Part shown: positions 1 through 6,317 of the stretch, piece after piece
Layout: the number at the start of each line of letters is the position of its first letter
Position numbering within the stretch: position 1 is the first letter of the stretch
Program-made: the position numbers and the translations under genes
NCBI GenBank assembly: GCA_946886275.1
Contig: CAMPIH010000031.1
Coordinates: 1 to 17,502, forward strand
From: an uncultured Sphingosinicella sp.
GTDB taxonomy: Bacteria > Pseudomonadota > Alphaproteobacteria > Sphingomonadales > Sphingomonadaceae
Direction: 5' to 3'
Length of the DNA: 17,502 nucleotides
The notes under the pieces: model-generated
Told to the model about the DNA's origin: nothing
The model's input: the letters and a program-made list of their open reading frames with translations, nothing else
Database searches by the model: none

Positions 1-24
1 TGGGTCGAAAGCCGACATTCGGCT
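1..24. repeat. Palindromic repeat fragment, copy 1 (cut by window edge)
   Basis: Bases 3-18 read GGTCGAAAGCCGACAT and match bases 402-417 (GGTCGGAAGCGGACGT) at 13 of 16 positions in the same orientation. Bases 10-15 (AGCCGA) and 19-24 (TCGGCT) also form a perfect 6-bp stem with a 3-base loop. On the minus strand this hairpin starts about 27 bases after the stop codon of the gene at 51-362 and is followed by TTCGACC, so it could help end that transcript. The left part of the unit may lie outside the window. Whether this is a genome-wide repeat family cannot be told from one window. Confidence 0.4.
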
Positions 25-50
25 GAGTGTCCATGAGCGGTGGAAAGCGC

Positions 51-362
51 CTATTCGCGATGGAAGAAGCGAGACAGGAATCCCCGCCTGCGGATGATTT
101 CGGCTGAGCCCCAAACCGGATGCTGATGCTCCTTGTCGAGATAGCCGGTCACCACGACCAGGATCGGCCCACCTTTCCGTTTCTTCCAGTTCGCATCCCA
201 GGTGACCGACATATACGGCCCTTCCCCTTCGGGCCTCACATAGGTGCGACCAACGGGAACCCGCTCCGCAAGGTCTGCCCACGCAAACCTGGCGACTTCA
301 TACAATATATCGCTCACGCGAGCTTCAAGTTCGTCCCGCTCTGCGTCTGTCGGCATGTTCAT
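51..362 (-). CDS. Small hypothetical protein (103 aa)
   Basis: I do not recognise this family. The product is small, soluble-looking and charged. It has an acidic helical N-terminus (about residues 3-30, DAERDELEARVSDILYEVAR) and a middle part with alternating beta-like stretches (YMSVTWDANW, GGPILVVVTGYL). The tail is basic (IIRRRGFLSRFFHRE). There is no signal peptide or membrane segment. The frame stays open upstream to a TTG at 398, but the ATG at 362 has AAGG four bases before it and is preferred; a second ATG at 356 is also possible. The gene stands alone, sharing its strand with the HTH/VOC gene 108 bases upstream, and related palindromic repeats flank it on both sides. It is probably real because the frame fills the space between its neighbours and codon use matches theirs. 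Confidence 0.6.
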   Translation of the reverse strand: MNMPTDAERDELEARVSDILYEVARFAWADLAERVPVGRTYVRPEGEGPYMSVTWDANWKKRKGGPILVVVTGYLDKEHQHPVWGSAEIIRRRGFLSRFFHRE

Positions 363-388
363 GATGCCTTGCTTCGGCGAAACTGGGA

Positions 389-420
389 ATGTCCGCAATG
401 AGGTCGGAAGCGGACGTCAG
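389..420. repeat. Palindromic repeat, copy 2
   Basis: GTCCGC (391-396) and GCGGAC (410-415) are a perfect inverted repeat separated by 13 bases. The right half (402-417) matches bases 3-18 at 13 of 16 positions. The unit lies between the stop of the HTH/VOC gene (471) and the start of the small hypothetical gene (362), so it is in that gene's upstream region. It may be a dispersed intergenic palindrome or a binding site; the sequence alone does not decide. Confidence 0.4.
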
Positions 421-470
421 TGGCACCTGGGCGCAGCAGCGCACTTCTCGCCCGAATCCCGACTGCTCGC

Positions 471-1115
471 TTACCTGGACGTCGATCGCACCTGGGTCAT
501 CAGCGCGAGCGGGCGGCCTTGATCGTCCTGGAAGAAGGTCATCCATTCTTCCGTTCCATCCTCGTGTCGGTGGATCATATGAGGCGCGTGAGTGAACTTC
601 ACGCCGCGACCCTCGAGCTCCTCCTTCGCCGCATGGACATCCGGTACGCGCAAATAGAGAATCGAGTCGTGCGATCCGTCGCCCTCCTCCGAAAGCATCA
701 GTCGGACACCGCCCAGGTCAAAGAAAGCGAGCCCGGGAAACGCATAAAGCTCGGACAGCCCCAGGGTGTCCCGATACCAGATGCGGGAGTCCTCGACGCT
801 CCGCACAGTGCGGGCGACCTGCGCGAGCATCATATAATTGTCGGTCAGCGTCATCGTGGCCATGTCGGCTCTCCTCATTCTGTCGAGGGCGGTGCCCCGG
901 GCCACTCCATCCCACAGCCGCAATTCCTCCCGACCGGAACAACCCAATTTGGAAAGTGCGTTGCCGACGTGGAACTTCACGGCGTCAAGGCTGACGCCCA
1001 TCCGCTCGGCAATCTTTCGATTGGTCAGACCGTGACGAACCAACTCGGCGGTGCGCCATTCAGCCGGGGTGAGCACATCATCGTGCCGTGGTCGACCTGG
1101 CCCAGGGATCATCAT
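471..1115 (-). CDS. LuxR-type HTH / VOC (glyoxalase-fold) fusion protein
   Basis: The 214-residue product joins two modules. Residues 15-70 are a GerE/LuxR-type helix-turn-helix, with LTPAEWRTAELVRHGLTNRK leading into IAERMGVSLDAVKFHV and NALSKLG. Residues 92-210 are a VOC domain (vicinal oxygen chelate; glyoxalase, bleomycin-resistance or dioxygenase type), with WYRDTLGL, FFDLGGVRLML, DSILYLRVPDV and the closing FFQDDQGRPLALM. There is no receiver domain, so the VOC part may serve as the ligand-sensing domain of a DNA-binding regulator; that is inference. HTH-VOC proteins of this layout occur in other alphaproteobacteria as far as I recall. The frame extends to a GTG at 1121; I chose the ATG at 1115 (another ATG is at 1112), but no start has a clear Shine-Dalgarno. 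It is divergent from the GST gene, with a 135-bp shared gap, making that gene a candidate target. Confidence 0.8.
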   Translation of the reverse strand: MMIPGPGRPRHDDVLTPAEWRTAELVRHGLTNRKIAERMGVSLDAVKFHVGNALSKLGCSGREELRLWDGVARGTALDRMRRADMATMTLTDNYMMLAQVARTVRSVEDSRIWYRDTLGLSELYAFPGLAFFDLGGVRLMLSEEGDGSHDSILYLRVPDVHAAKEELEGRGVKFTHAPHMIHRHEDGTEEWMTFFQDDQGRPLALMTQVRSTSR

Positions 1116-1250
1116 GGCCACAAGTTAGCAGGGGACCAGGTGAATTACCCTACCCGGCGTCGGAAGCGGGGGATGTGCGCAATGGACCGCAGACGATGGG
1201 TGGACAGGCTCCCCGAGGCGATTAACCTCCTGGCCGAGGAGACAGGAATC

Positions 1251-1889
1251 ATGGCGCTGACGGTCTGGACCTATGACTGGGTGCCGAAGGGCCCCCGCGG
1301 CTTCGTTCGGGACATGCGGCTTCGCTGGGCGCTCGAGGAAGCGGGCCTGAGCTACGAGGTTCGAAGCACGCCGTTCGAGGATCGGGGCGCCGACCATTAC
1401 GAGCGGCAGCCGTTCGGACAGGTGCCGTTCCTCACCGACGGCGACATCTCGCTCTTCGAGAGCGGGGCGTGCCTGCTTCATCTCGCGAAGAAGAGCGAGA
1501 AGCTGATGCCGCGGGATGAAGCCGGCGCGGCGGAGACCCTGCAATGGGTCATTGCCGGCCTCAATTCGATCGAGATGGTGACGGTGCCCTGGTGGTTCCT
1601 GTCGCTTTCCGTCGGCCGGGAAAACGGCCTCACCGACTGGACGAGAAGCCGACTGGACCATATCGAAAAGGTACTTCGCGACCGCGAGTGGCTGGTCGCC
1701 TCGCGATTCACCGTCGCGGACCTGTTGATGGCGGACATATTGCGAGTCCCCGCCGTCCGCGAATTCGCCGCCTCGCCGGTGATCCATGCCTATATCGACC
1801 GCGCCTGCGACCGCGATTCTTTCAGGAAGGCGCATGCCGACCAGATCGCGCACTTCCAGGCCGCCGACACCCGTCGAGCCACTTCGTAA
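1251..1889 (+). CDS. Glutathione S-transferase family protein
   Basis: The 212-residue protein has the two-domain GST layout and length. The N-terminal thioredoxin-like part (about 1-80) contains the cis-proline motif QVPFL (57-61) and FESGA (69-73), which binds the glutathione gamma-glutamyl group. The C-terminal all-helical part (about 90-205) contains the folding motif FTVADLLMADIL (153-164). It is expected to be a cytosolic enzyme conjugating glutathione or using it as cofactor; the substrate cannot be told. The frame is open far upstream, but the ATG at 1251 follows GGAGACAGGAATC, a good ribosome binding site, and gives the usual family N-terminus. The gene is divergent from the HTH/VOC regulator and followed by a strong hairpin at 1893-1931. 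Confidence 0.88.
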   Translation: MALTVWTYDWVPKGPRGFVRDMRLRWALEEAGLSYEVRSTPFEDRGADHYERQPFGQVPFLTDGDISLFESGACLLHLAKKSEKLMPRDEAGAAETLQWVIAGLNSIEMVTVPWWFLSLSVGRENGLTDWTRSRLDHIEKVLRDREWLVASRFTVADLLMADILRVPAVREFAASPVIHAYIDRACDRDSFRKAHADQIAHFQAADTRRATS

Positions 1890-1892
1890 AAG

Positions 1893-1931
1893 CGCCGCGG
1901 CGCCGACTCGTTCACCGGCGCCCCCGCGGCG
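1893..1931 (+). terminator. Strong GC hairpin after the GST gene (possible terminator)
   Basis: CGCCGCGG (1893-1900) pairs perfectly with CCGCGGCG (1924-1931). The stem continues with CGCCG (1901-1905) against CGGCG (1916-1920) after a 3-base bulge, with a 10-base loop. It starts 3 bases after the GST stop codon. No T-run follows, so it is not a textbook intrinsic terminator; it could stabilise the 3' end or act with Rho. A smaller stem (CCGTA 1946-1950, TACGG 1955-1959) follows in the leader of the next gene. Confidence 0.4.
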
Positions 1932-2024
1932 AATTGCCGCGACGGCCGTAGAGTTACGGTCTGCCCGTACACCGAAAGGGGAAAGCTGATCGGCCATTGA
2001 AGTCGCTCAAACGGGAGCGACGAC

Positions 2025-2945
2025 GTGGCATCAACTTTCATCCCTTCCTTCTCGCGGCGGAGCCTCGGCGCTCTTGCCGCTCTGGTCTCGATCTTCGCGC
2101 CGGCGACGCCCGTTGCCGCGTCGCAATGGGACTTGCCGTCGCCCAACATCGCGTCGGTCGCCGCAACGCTCGGCGGCGAAAGCGCTCTTGCGCGGACGTG
2201 GATGGCCCAGGGCACTGTCGGTCAGGCAGCACCGGTGGGAGCTCCAGCGACGACCCTGATGGCGACCGCAGCCGCTCGGATTCCCCAGGCGTCGGTCCGG
2301 TCATGGTCCGACCGATCGCCATTCGGCTTCCCGGCAGCGTCACCCGCAGAGTCGCCGCTCCGCCGCTCCACGAACGGTGGACCCGACGTCTTCGGATCGA
2401 CCGCGATCAGAATCGGGAACACGCCCTATGACGCGATGTGGCAGCGAGCCAGTGCAGGACCCGCGCCCTCACTCGGCGGCTTCGACCGCTCCGGAAATTC
2501 CGAGCAATTGCTTCGGCAGGTCAATGCCTGGGTCAACCGGCGCATCACCTTCGCCGAAGACAAGGTCGGCAATGCTCCGGCCGAAATCTGGCAAAGCGCC
2601 GCCGAGTCGATCCGCCGCGGCCGCGGCGACTGCGAGGATTATGCGCTCGCCAAGCTGGCGCTGCTGGCGGCGAACGGCTTCGATCGCCGCGACCTCTTTC
2701 TCGTCATCGCCCGGGACCTGATCGCCCGCACCAATCACGCCGTTCTCGCCGTCCGAACCGACCGCGGCTTCGTGATCCTCGACAACGCCACCGACGATCT
2801 GGTCGAAGGCGACCGGGTGAACGATTATCGCCCGATCTTCAGCTATTCCGCGAGCGGGCGCTGGATCCACGGTTTCGGGGGACAGGCTCCGGCTCTGCCG
2901 CCGATCCAGGTCGCTTCGGCGGCGACGGCGATCGCCGCCCCCTGA
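2025..2945 (+). CDS. Transglutaminase-like cysteine proteinase (BTLCP, LapG type), periplasmic
   Basis: The 306-residue protein has an N-terminal signal sequence (RRSLGALAALVSIFAPATPVAA, cut probably near residue 32). A low-complexity Ala/Ser/Pro stretch of about 100 residues follows, then the proteinase domain from about 133 to 285. Catalytic candidates are Cys203 in GDCEDYA, His238 in TNHAVLAV and Asp253 in LDNATD, the Cys-His-Asp triad of peptidase family C93 (PF06035). The best-studied member, LapG, is a periplasmic protease that releases LapA-type adhesins; whether this one does is unknown, and no adhesin or LapD-like gene is in the window. The long N-terminal stretch makes it larger than most family members I know. 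The start is GTG at 2025, seven bases after GGGAG. It is convergent with the serine hydrolase gene, with 20 bases between stops. Confidence 0.85.
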   Translation: MASTFIPSFSRRSLGALAALVSIFAPATPVAASQWDLPSPNIASVAATLGGESALARTWMAQGTVGQAAPVGAPATTLMATAAARIPQASVRSWSDRSPFGFPAASPAESPLRRSTNGGPDVFGSTAIRIGNTPYDAMWQRASAGPAPSLGGFDRSGNSEQLLRQVNAWVNRRITFAEDKVGNAPAEIWQSAAESIRRGRGDCEDYALAKLALLAANGFDRRDLFLVIARDLIARTNHAVLAVRTDRGFVILDNATDDLVEGDRVNDYRPIFSYSASGRWIHGFGGQAPALPPIQVASAATAIAAP

Positions 2946-2965
2946 TCCTCAGCAAGCGGCGAACC

Positions 2966-4375
2966 TCATTCGTCGAGCGCCATCCGGTTAGCGTAGAAAT
3001 CCGCCTGACTGTCGGCGGCTTGCGGATCGAGATTGGCCAGAGCGACGACGATCGCGTCGAGCTCCGGGAAGACCCTGAATGCGGCGTTCATCCCCGGAGC
3101 GCCGCCGCCATGACCCCAGTGGCGGGTGCGGCCCTGCCCGCCGAGGAAGAATCCGAAGCCGTACCAGCCGTCCGGCCGCTGCGGCGACGTCGCCTGGTCC
3201 ACCATCTCCCTCGACAGCAGCCGCCCGGAGCGAAGCGCCTCGCCGAAGCGCACGAGATCGGCGGCCGTCGTATAGCCGCCGCCGGCCGCGGTGCCGCGGA
3301 AAGGCAAACTATCCTCATTGTCGACGAGCCTGCTTTGCCGCTTCGCATAGCCTCGCGAGCGGTTCGGGACATCGACATTTTCCGGCAGCGAAGCGGTGTC
3401 GTTCATTCCAGCCGGCCTGAAGATCCTGTCTTCGACATAGGCGTAATAATCCTGGCCGCTCACGACCTCGATGATCCGCCCGAGCAGGACGAAGCCGTAA
3501 TTGGAATAGAAGTTCCTGCCTTCGCCAATGTCCTGCGCGCGATGGCCGAACAGGCTCACATAATCGGCGAGTGTCCTCACCTCGAGCCGCCTCGCCTCAT
3601 ATTCGGGCGTGAAGATGTCGCCGGCGCCGCCGCTATGGGTCAGCAGCTGGCGGACCGTCACCGACCCGGCGAAGTCGGGATTGGGATAATCGGTGAGATA
3701 GGTCCCGATCGGCGAATCGAGCGCGATCCTGCCTTGTTCGACGAGCTGGAGAATGGCGACGGCGGTGAACATCTTGTTCGCCGAGCCGATCCGGAACCGG
3801 GTGTCCATCGTCACCGGAATATTCGCTTCCCGGTCGGCGAGACCGGAGGCATTCTGATAGATGGTCCGGCCGTGGCGGGAGACGATCATCGTTCCGACAA
3901 ATCGGTCGGAAGCGACGTCCCGCGCCAGCCGATCGGCCATCTGGCGATGGAGCTCGGCGCGCGGCAGCCTCGGGATCGCAAATTCGGGCGGGCGATCGGC
4001 CCTGCCCAGCGCCGCCTCCACCACCTTCATCGGGTCGCCCGGATCGATCCGGGCGCTCGACTGCCAGAAGGCGTCGCCCTGTTCCGCCGAGAGCAGGAGG
4101 GTGATGGAATTGGGATCGCTGGATTCGACCCGGACCGGAGTCAGGCGGCCGGTCATCGCGTGAAGCTCGATCCAGTCCTGCGGCGGAGTCCTTCGGCCGT
4201 AGAGCGCATTGTAGCGCTCGAGCCGGGCTGCGTCGGCGGAGTTGAAAGCGTCCAGGAAAGCGGAAGCGTAGCGGCCGGCCGGAGTGTCGGGGATCGGCAC
4301 CGCCTGAGCGGCGCAGGCCTGGATCGGGGCGGCGGCGCAGAGGATGATCGCCGGTGCTGCAAAGATGGACCGCAT
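2966..4375 (-). CDS. Serine hydrolase, class C beta-lactamase-like
   Basis: The 469-residue protein carries the three active-site motifs of the beta-lactamase/DD-peptidase fold (PF00144): SxxK at 198-201 (SANK, nucleophile Ser198), YSN at 290-292, and HWGHGGG (419-425) in place of KTG. An HxG third motif points to an esterase or peptidase-type member rather than a true penicillin-hydrolysing enzyme. Residues 1-23 are a signal sequence (IILCAAAPIQACA); Cys21 sits in a weak lipobox-like context. Residues about 30-150 precede the hydrolase domain and begin like an NTF2-type helix (AGRYASAFLDAFNSADAARL), an inference. The start ATG at 4375 follows GGGAG nine bases upstream. It is the last of four minus-strand genes, 97 bases after the GFA gene. 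A 20-bp perfect palindrome lies inside the gene at 4036-4055. Confidence 0.87.
   Translation of the reverse strand: MRSIFAAPAIILCAAAPIQACAAQAVPIPDTPAGRYASAFLDAFNSADAARLERYNALYGRRTPPQDWIELHAMTGRLTPVRVESSDPNSITLLLSAEQGDAFWQSSARIDPGDPMKVVEAALGRADRPPEFAIPRLPRAELHRQMADRLARDVASDRFVGTMIVSRHGRTIYQNASGLADREANIPVTMDTRFRIGSANKMFTAVAILQLVEQGRIALDSPIGTYLTDYPNPDFAGSVTVRQLLTHSGGAGDIFTPEYEARRLEVRTLADYVSLFGHRAQDIGEGRNFYSNYGFVLLGRIIEVVSGQDYYAYVEDRIFRPAGMNDTASLPENVDVPNRSRGYAKRQSRLVDNEDSLPFRGTAAGGGYTTAADLVRFGEALRSGRLLSREMVDQATSPQRPDGWYGFGFFLGGQGRTRHWGHGGGAPGMNAAFRVFPELDAIVVALANLDPQAADSQADFYANRMALDE
4036..4055. repeat. 20-bp perfect palindrome inside the serine hydrolase gene
   Basis: CGCCCGGATCGATCCGGGCG equals its own reverse complement over all 20 bases and does not extend further. 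It lies in the codons for Ala-Arg-Ile-Asp-Pro-Gly near residues 108-113 of the hydrolase. It may simply reflect codon preference. Confidence 0.5.
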
Positions 4376-4472
4376 TCGACGCCACTCCCGTTCCGGCTCA
4401 GCCTGAAGCCTATGTCATGCCGCCCCGGCTCATCAAGTCGCGGCGAACCGGTCGCCTCGCCGAGCTTCCGCT

Positions 4473-4883
4473 TCAGTCCATATGCTCGACAGCCTCGCCG
4501 AGGATGGCGACCCAGTCATGCTTGCGCGCCTCCCAGACGGAGAAAGCGGGCCTCAGGAAATAGGGATCGTCGAAGGCGCCGAGCGGAATGGCGACGAGCC
4601 CGTCGAACTTGCCCTCGATCCGGTAATGGACCGTCGATCCGCAATCGGGACAGAAATGATGGGTGATCCGATTGCCGCTGTCGGCGCGATGGGTCCAGGT
4701 CTTCGACTGGCCCTCCAGCTCGACCCGAGCCTCGGGCCAGCGCGCCTGGGCGGAAAAAGCGCTCCCGGTCCGCTTCTGGCAATCGAGGCAATGGCAGACC
4801 GACACGCGCACCGGATCGCCCACCACTCTGGCCCTGAGCTGGCCGCAGCGGCAGGCGGCGGTTCGGGTCTCGGCGTCTTCCAT
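4473..4883 (-). CDS. GFA / CENP-V family zinc protein
   Basis: The 136-residue protein matches the GFA (glutathione-dependent formaldehyde-activating enzyme, PF04828) fold in size and motifs. Zinc-ligand cysteines are in CRCG (Cys11, Cys13), CHCLDCQ (Cys30, Cys32, Cys35) and FCPDCG (Cys78, Cys81), followed by STVHYRIE and the LGAFDDP turn. The family name comes from Paracoccus Gfa; most members, probably including this one, have no proven reaction, so I would not call it a formaldehyde enzyme. There is no signal peptide, so it is cytosolic. The ATG at 4883 has GGAG about nine bases upstream. It lies 37 bases after the PuuD-like gene on the same strand and 97 bases before the serine hydrolase start. 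Confidence 0.85.
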   Translation of the reverse strand: MEDAETRTAACRCGQLRARVVGDPVRVSVCHCLDCQKRTGSAFSAQARWPEARVELEGQSKTWTHRADSGNRITHHFCPDCGSTVHYRIEGKFDGLVAIPLGAFDDPYFLRPAFSVWEARKHDWVAILGEAVEHMD

Positions 4884-4920
4884 CGTCGCCCGCTCCGACC
4901 CGAGAGAGGCCCGCCCCTGC

Positions 4921-5508
4921 TCAGCCGCCGATATGCTGCTGGGCGACCATGCAGTAGAGCATCGGGATCGACAGGATGAGGTTGGTCCGCGACGCCATCA
5001 TCCCGATCGAGGCCGAGCGAGCCTTGGCGGCATCGTCGGCGGGAACGATTCCGAGCGCCTTCTTCTGGTTCGGCCAGATCACGAACCAGACGTTGGCGGC
5101 CATGATCAGGCCGAGCCACATGCCGATCCCGATCGTCCGATAGCCGTCGCTCAGGGTCAGCGCCCGAGCGGCATAGCCGCCCTGCTGCATCTCGGCGACG
5201 AGGAGGCCCAGGACGACCGTCGCAAGCGCCGACCAGCGGAACCAGAACAGGGCCTTGGGCGCGATATATTTGCTCACCGCCGGCTTCAGCTCGGCGGGAA
5301 CGCTGGGCATGGTCGGGATCTGGACGAAGTTGAAATAATAAAGGAGGCCGATCCACAGGATCCCGGCGAAGACGTGGACGAAGCGAAGCCACTGAGCCCA
5401 ATAGCCGGGCTCGCCGATCCCCTCCGCGTGAAGGCCGAACATCGCCACGACCAGCAGGGCGATCCCGATGAGAAGCGCCAGATGGAAATTGCCGAGTATC
5501 TTCGCCAT
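4921..5508 (-). CDS. PuuD-like (DUF989) membrane protein lacking the cytochrome c domain
   Basis: The 195-residue protein has about five membrane helices (roughly 8-25, 41-63, 88-106, 125-147, 171-190). The stretch from VHVFAGILWIGLLYYFNFVQ into the NVWFVIWPNQKK block resembles the membrane part of urate hydroxylase PuuD (DUF989), and His45 lies in the second helix. Characterised PuuD proteins are about twice as long and end in a cytochrome c domain with a CxxCH motif; no such motif occurs here. The protein may therefore be a truncated relative with another electron partner, or not a urate oxidase at all. The ATG at 5508 follows AGGGGG by six bases, a strong ribosome binding site. It sits 51 bases after the DUF2459 gene. 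No other purine-catabolism gene is visible. Confidence 0.75.
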   Translation of the reverse strand: MAKILGNFHLALLIGIALLVVAMFGLHAEGIGEPGYWAQWLRFVHVFAGILWIGLLYYFNFVQIPTMPSVPAELKPAVSKYIAPKALFWFRWSALATVVLGLLVAEMQQGGYAARALTLSDGYRTIGIGMWLGLIMAANVWFVIWPNQKKALGIVPADDAAKARSASIGMMASRTNLILSIPMLYCMVAQQHIGG

Positions 5509-5559
5509 TTCAGACCCCCTGTTGAAATTCGTTTCGCTCCTCTAACGCAAACGCAGCGC

Positions 5560-6258
5560 TCAATCGAGCCGCCACATGATGCTCTGCTCGAGCGGGGTCC
5601 AGAGGCCGGTGCGGATGCCGGCGTGGCGAAGCGCGCGGCCGGTCCATTCGTTGCAGGTGAGGACGAAACTGTAGCCGCCATTGGCTTCGTAGAACATGTC
5701 CCAGTCATTATAGCCGCGGCCGATCAACGGCATCGGCCGGCCCTCGGAATCGAGCTGGAAGCGCCTGCTGATATAGTCGGCCAGGCGCCGATATTGGGCG
5801 ACGCTGAGAGTGATCGGCCGCTGCCATTCGGCCGGCCGCGGCTGGTGCACATGCTCGACGTGGAGAAGGGTCCGGCCGCCGCCGATGAAGGCGCCGAAGG
5901 CGTTGCGGACGGTGAGATCGGCCCAGGTCGGCGTGTTCAGATAGAATTCGCGATTGCCATAGCCGATCGCGACATGATCGCCGCCGCCGTAGCGCGGATC
6001 CTTCAGATGCTCCGGCGGCGCAAAAGGCCGCCAGTCCATGTGGGGCGTGACCTTCGGCATCGTGATCCAGGTGTGGACGCCGTTGCTCCGGATGTAGATC
6101 GTGACTCCGGAATCGGCCTCGTGCCAGTCCGAATTCACCGGCACCAGGCCGAAAAGCAGAGCCATAAGAAAATAGGCGATCGGGACGGCGACGATGCCGG
6201 CAAGGATGCGAACACCGATGCGCACCGCCCGCCGCCAGTCCAGGTTTCGCCAGTTCAA
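5560..6258 (-). CDS. DUF2459 / TIGR02117 family protein, membrane-anchored
   Basis: The protein has one N-terminal membrane anchor (about residues 15-40, VRILAGIVAVPIAYFLMALL) and an extracytoplasmic domain. Conserved blocks are SNGVHTWI (58-65), GYGNREFYLNTP (99-110), HVEHVHQP (133-140) and TCNEWTG (201-207). The family is TIGR02117 (DUF2459), named for occurring near urease genes in some genomes; its function is unknown to me. The Cys202/His62 pair in conserved blocks suggests a hydrolase-like fold, which is speculation. The frame opens at GTG 6312, only 5 bases from the divergent glycerate kinase start, with further candidates at GTG 6273 and TTG 6258. I chose TTG 6258 (GAGG nine bases upstream, 232 aa, anchor retained), but the start is uncertain. 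Confidence 0.72.
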   Translation of the reverse strand: MNWRNLDWRRAVRIGVRILAGIVAVPIAYFLMALLFGLVPVNSDWHEADSGVTIYIRSNGVHTWITMPKVTPHMDWRPFAPPEHLKDPRYGGGDHVAIGYGNREFYLNTPTWADLTVRNAFGAFIGGGRTLLHVEHVHQPRPAEWQRPITLSVAQYRRLADYISRRFQLDSEGRPMPLIGRGYNDWDMFYEANGGYSFVLTCNEWTGRALRHAGIRTGLWTPLEQSIMWRLD

Positions 6259-6282
6259 GCCCCTGAGCCTCACGCCTTCTGC

Positions 6283-6288
6283 TAGAAT
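6283..6288 (+). promoter_or_regulatory. Possible -10 element upstream of the glycerate kinase gene
   Basis: TAGAAT lies 29 bases before the ATG at 6318 in the 59-base divergent gap and is one base off the sigma-70 -10 consensus. No convincing -35 hexamer is found at 16-18 bases upstream, so this is a weak candidate. Confidence 0.2.
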
Positions 6289-6317
6289 GTGAGAACGATG
6301 GCCGCAATGCACGTCCG

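Noticed and set aside
2438..6285. Very long open frames on the plus strand opposite the serine hydrolase, GFA, PuuD-like and DUF2459 genes
   Set aside because: They are antisense to genes with clear family motifs, show Arg/Pro/Gly-rich sequence without recognisable domains, and are expected by chance at this GC content.
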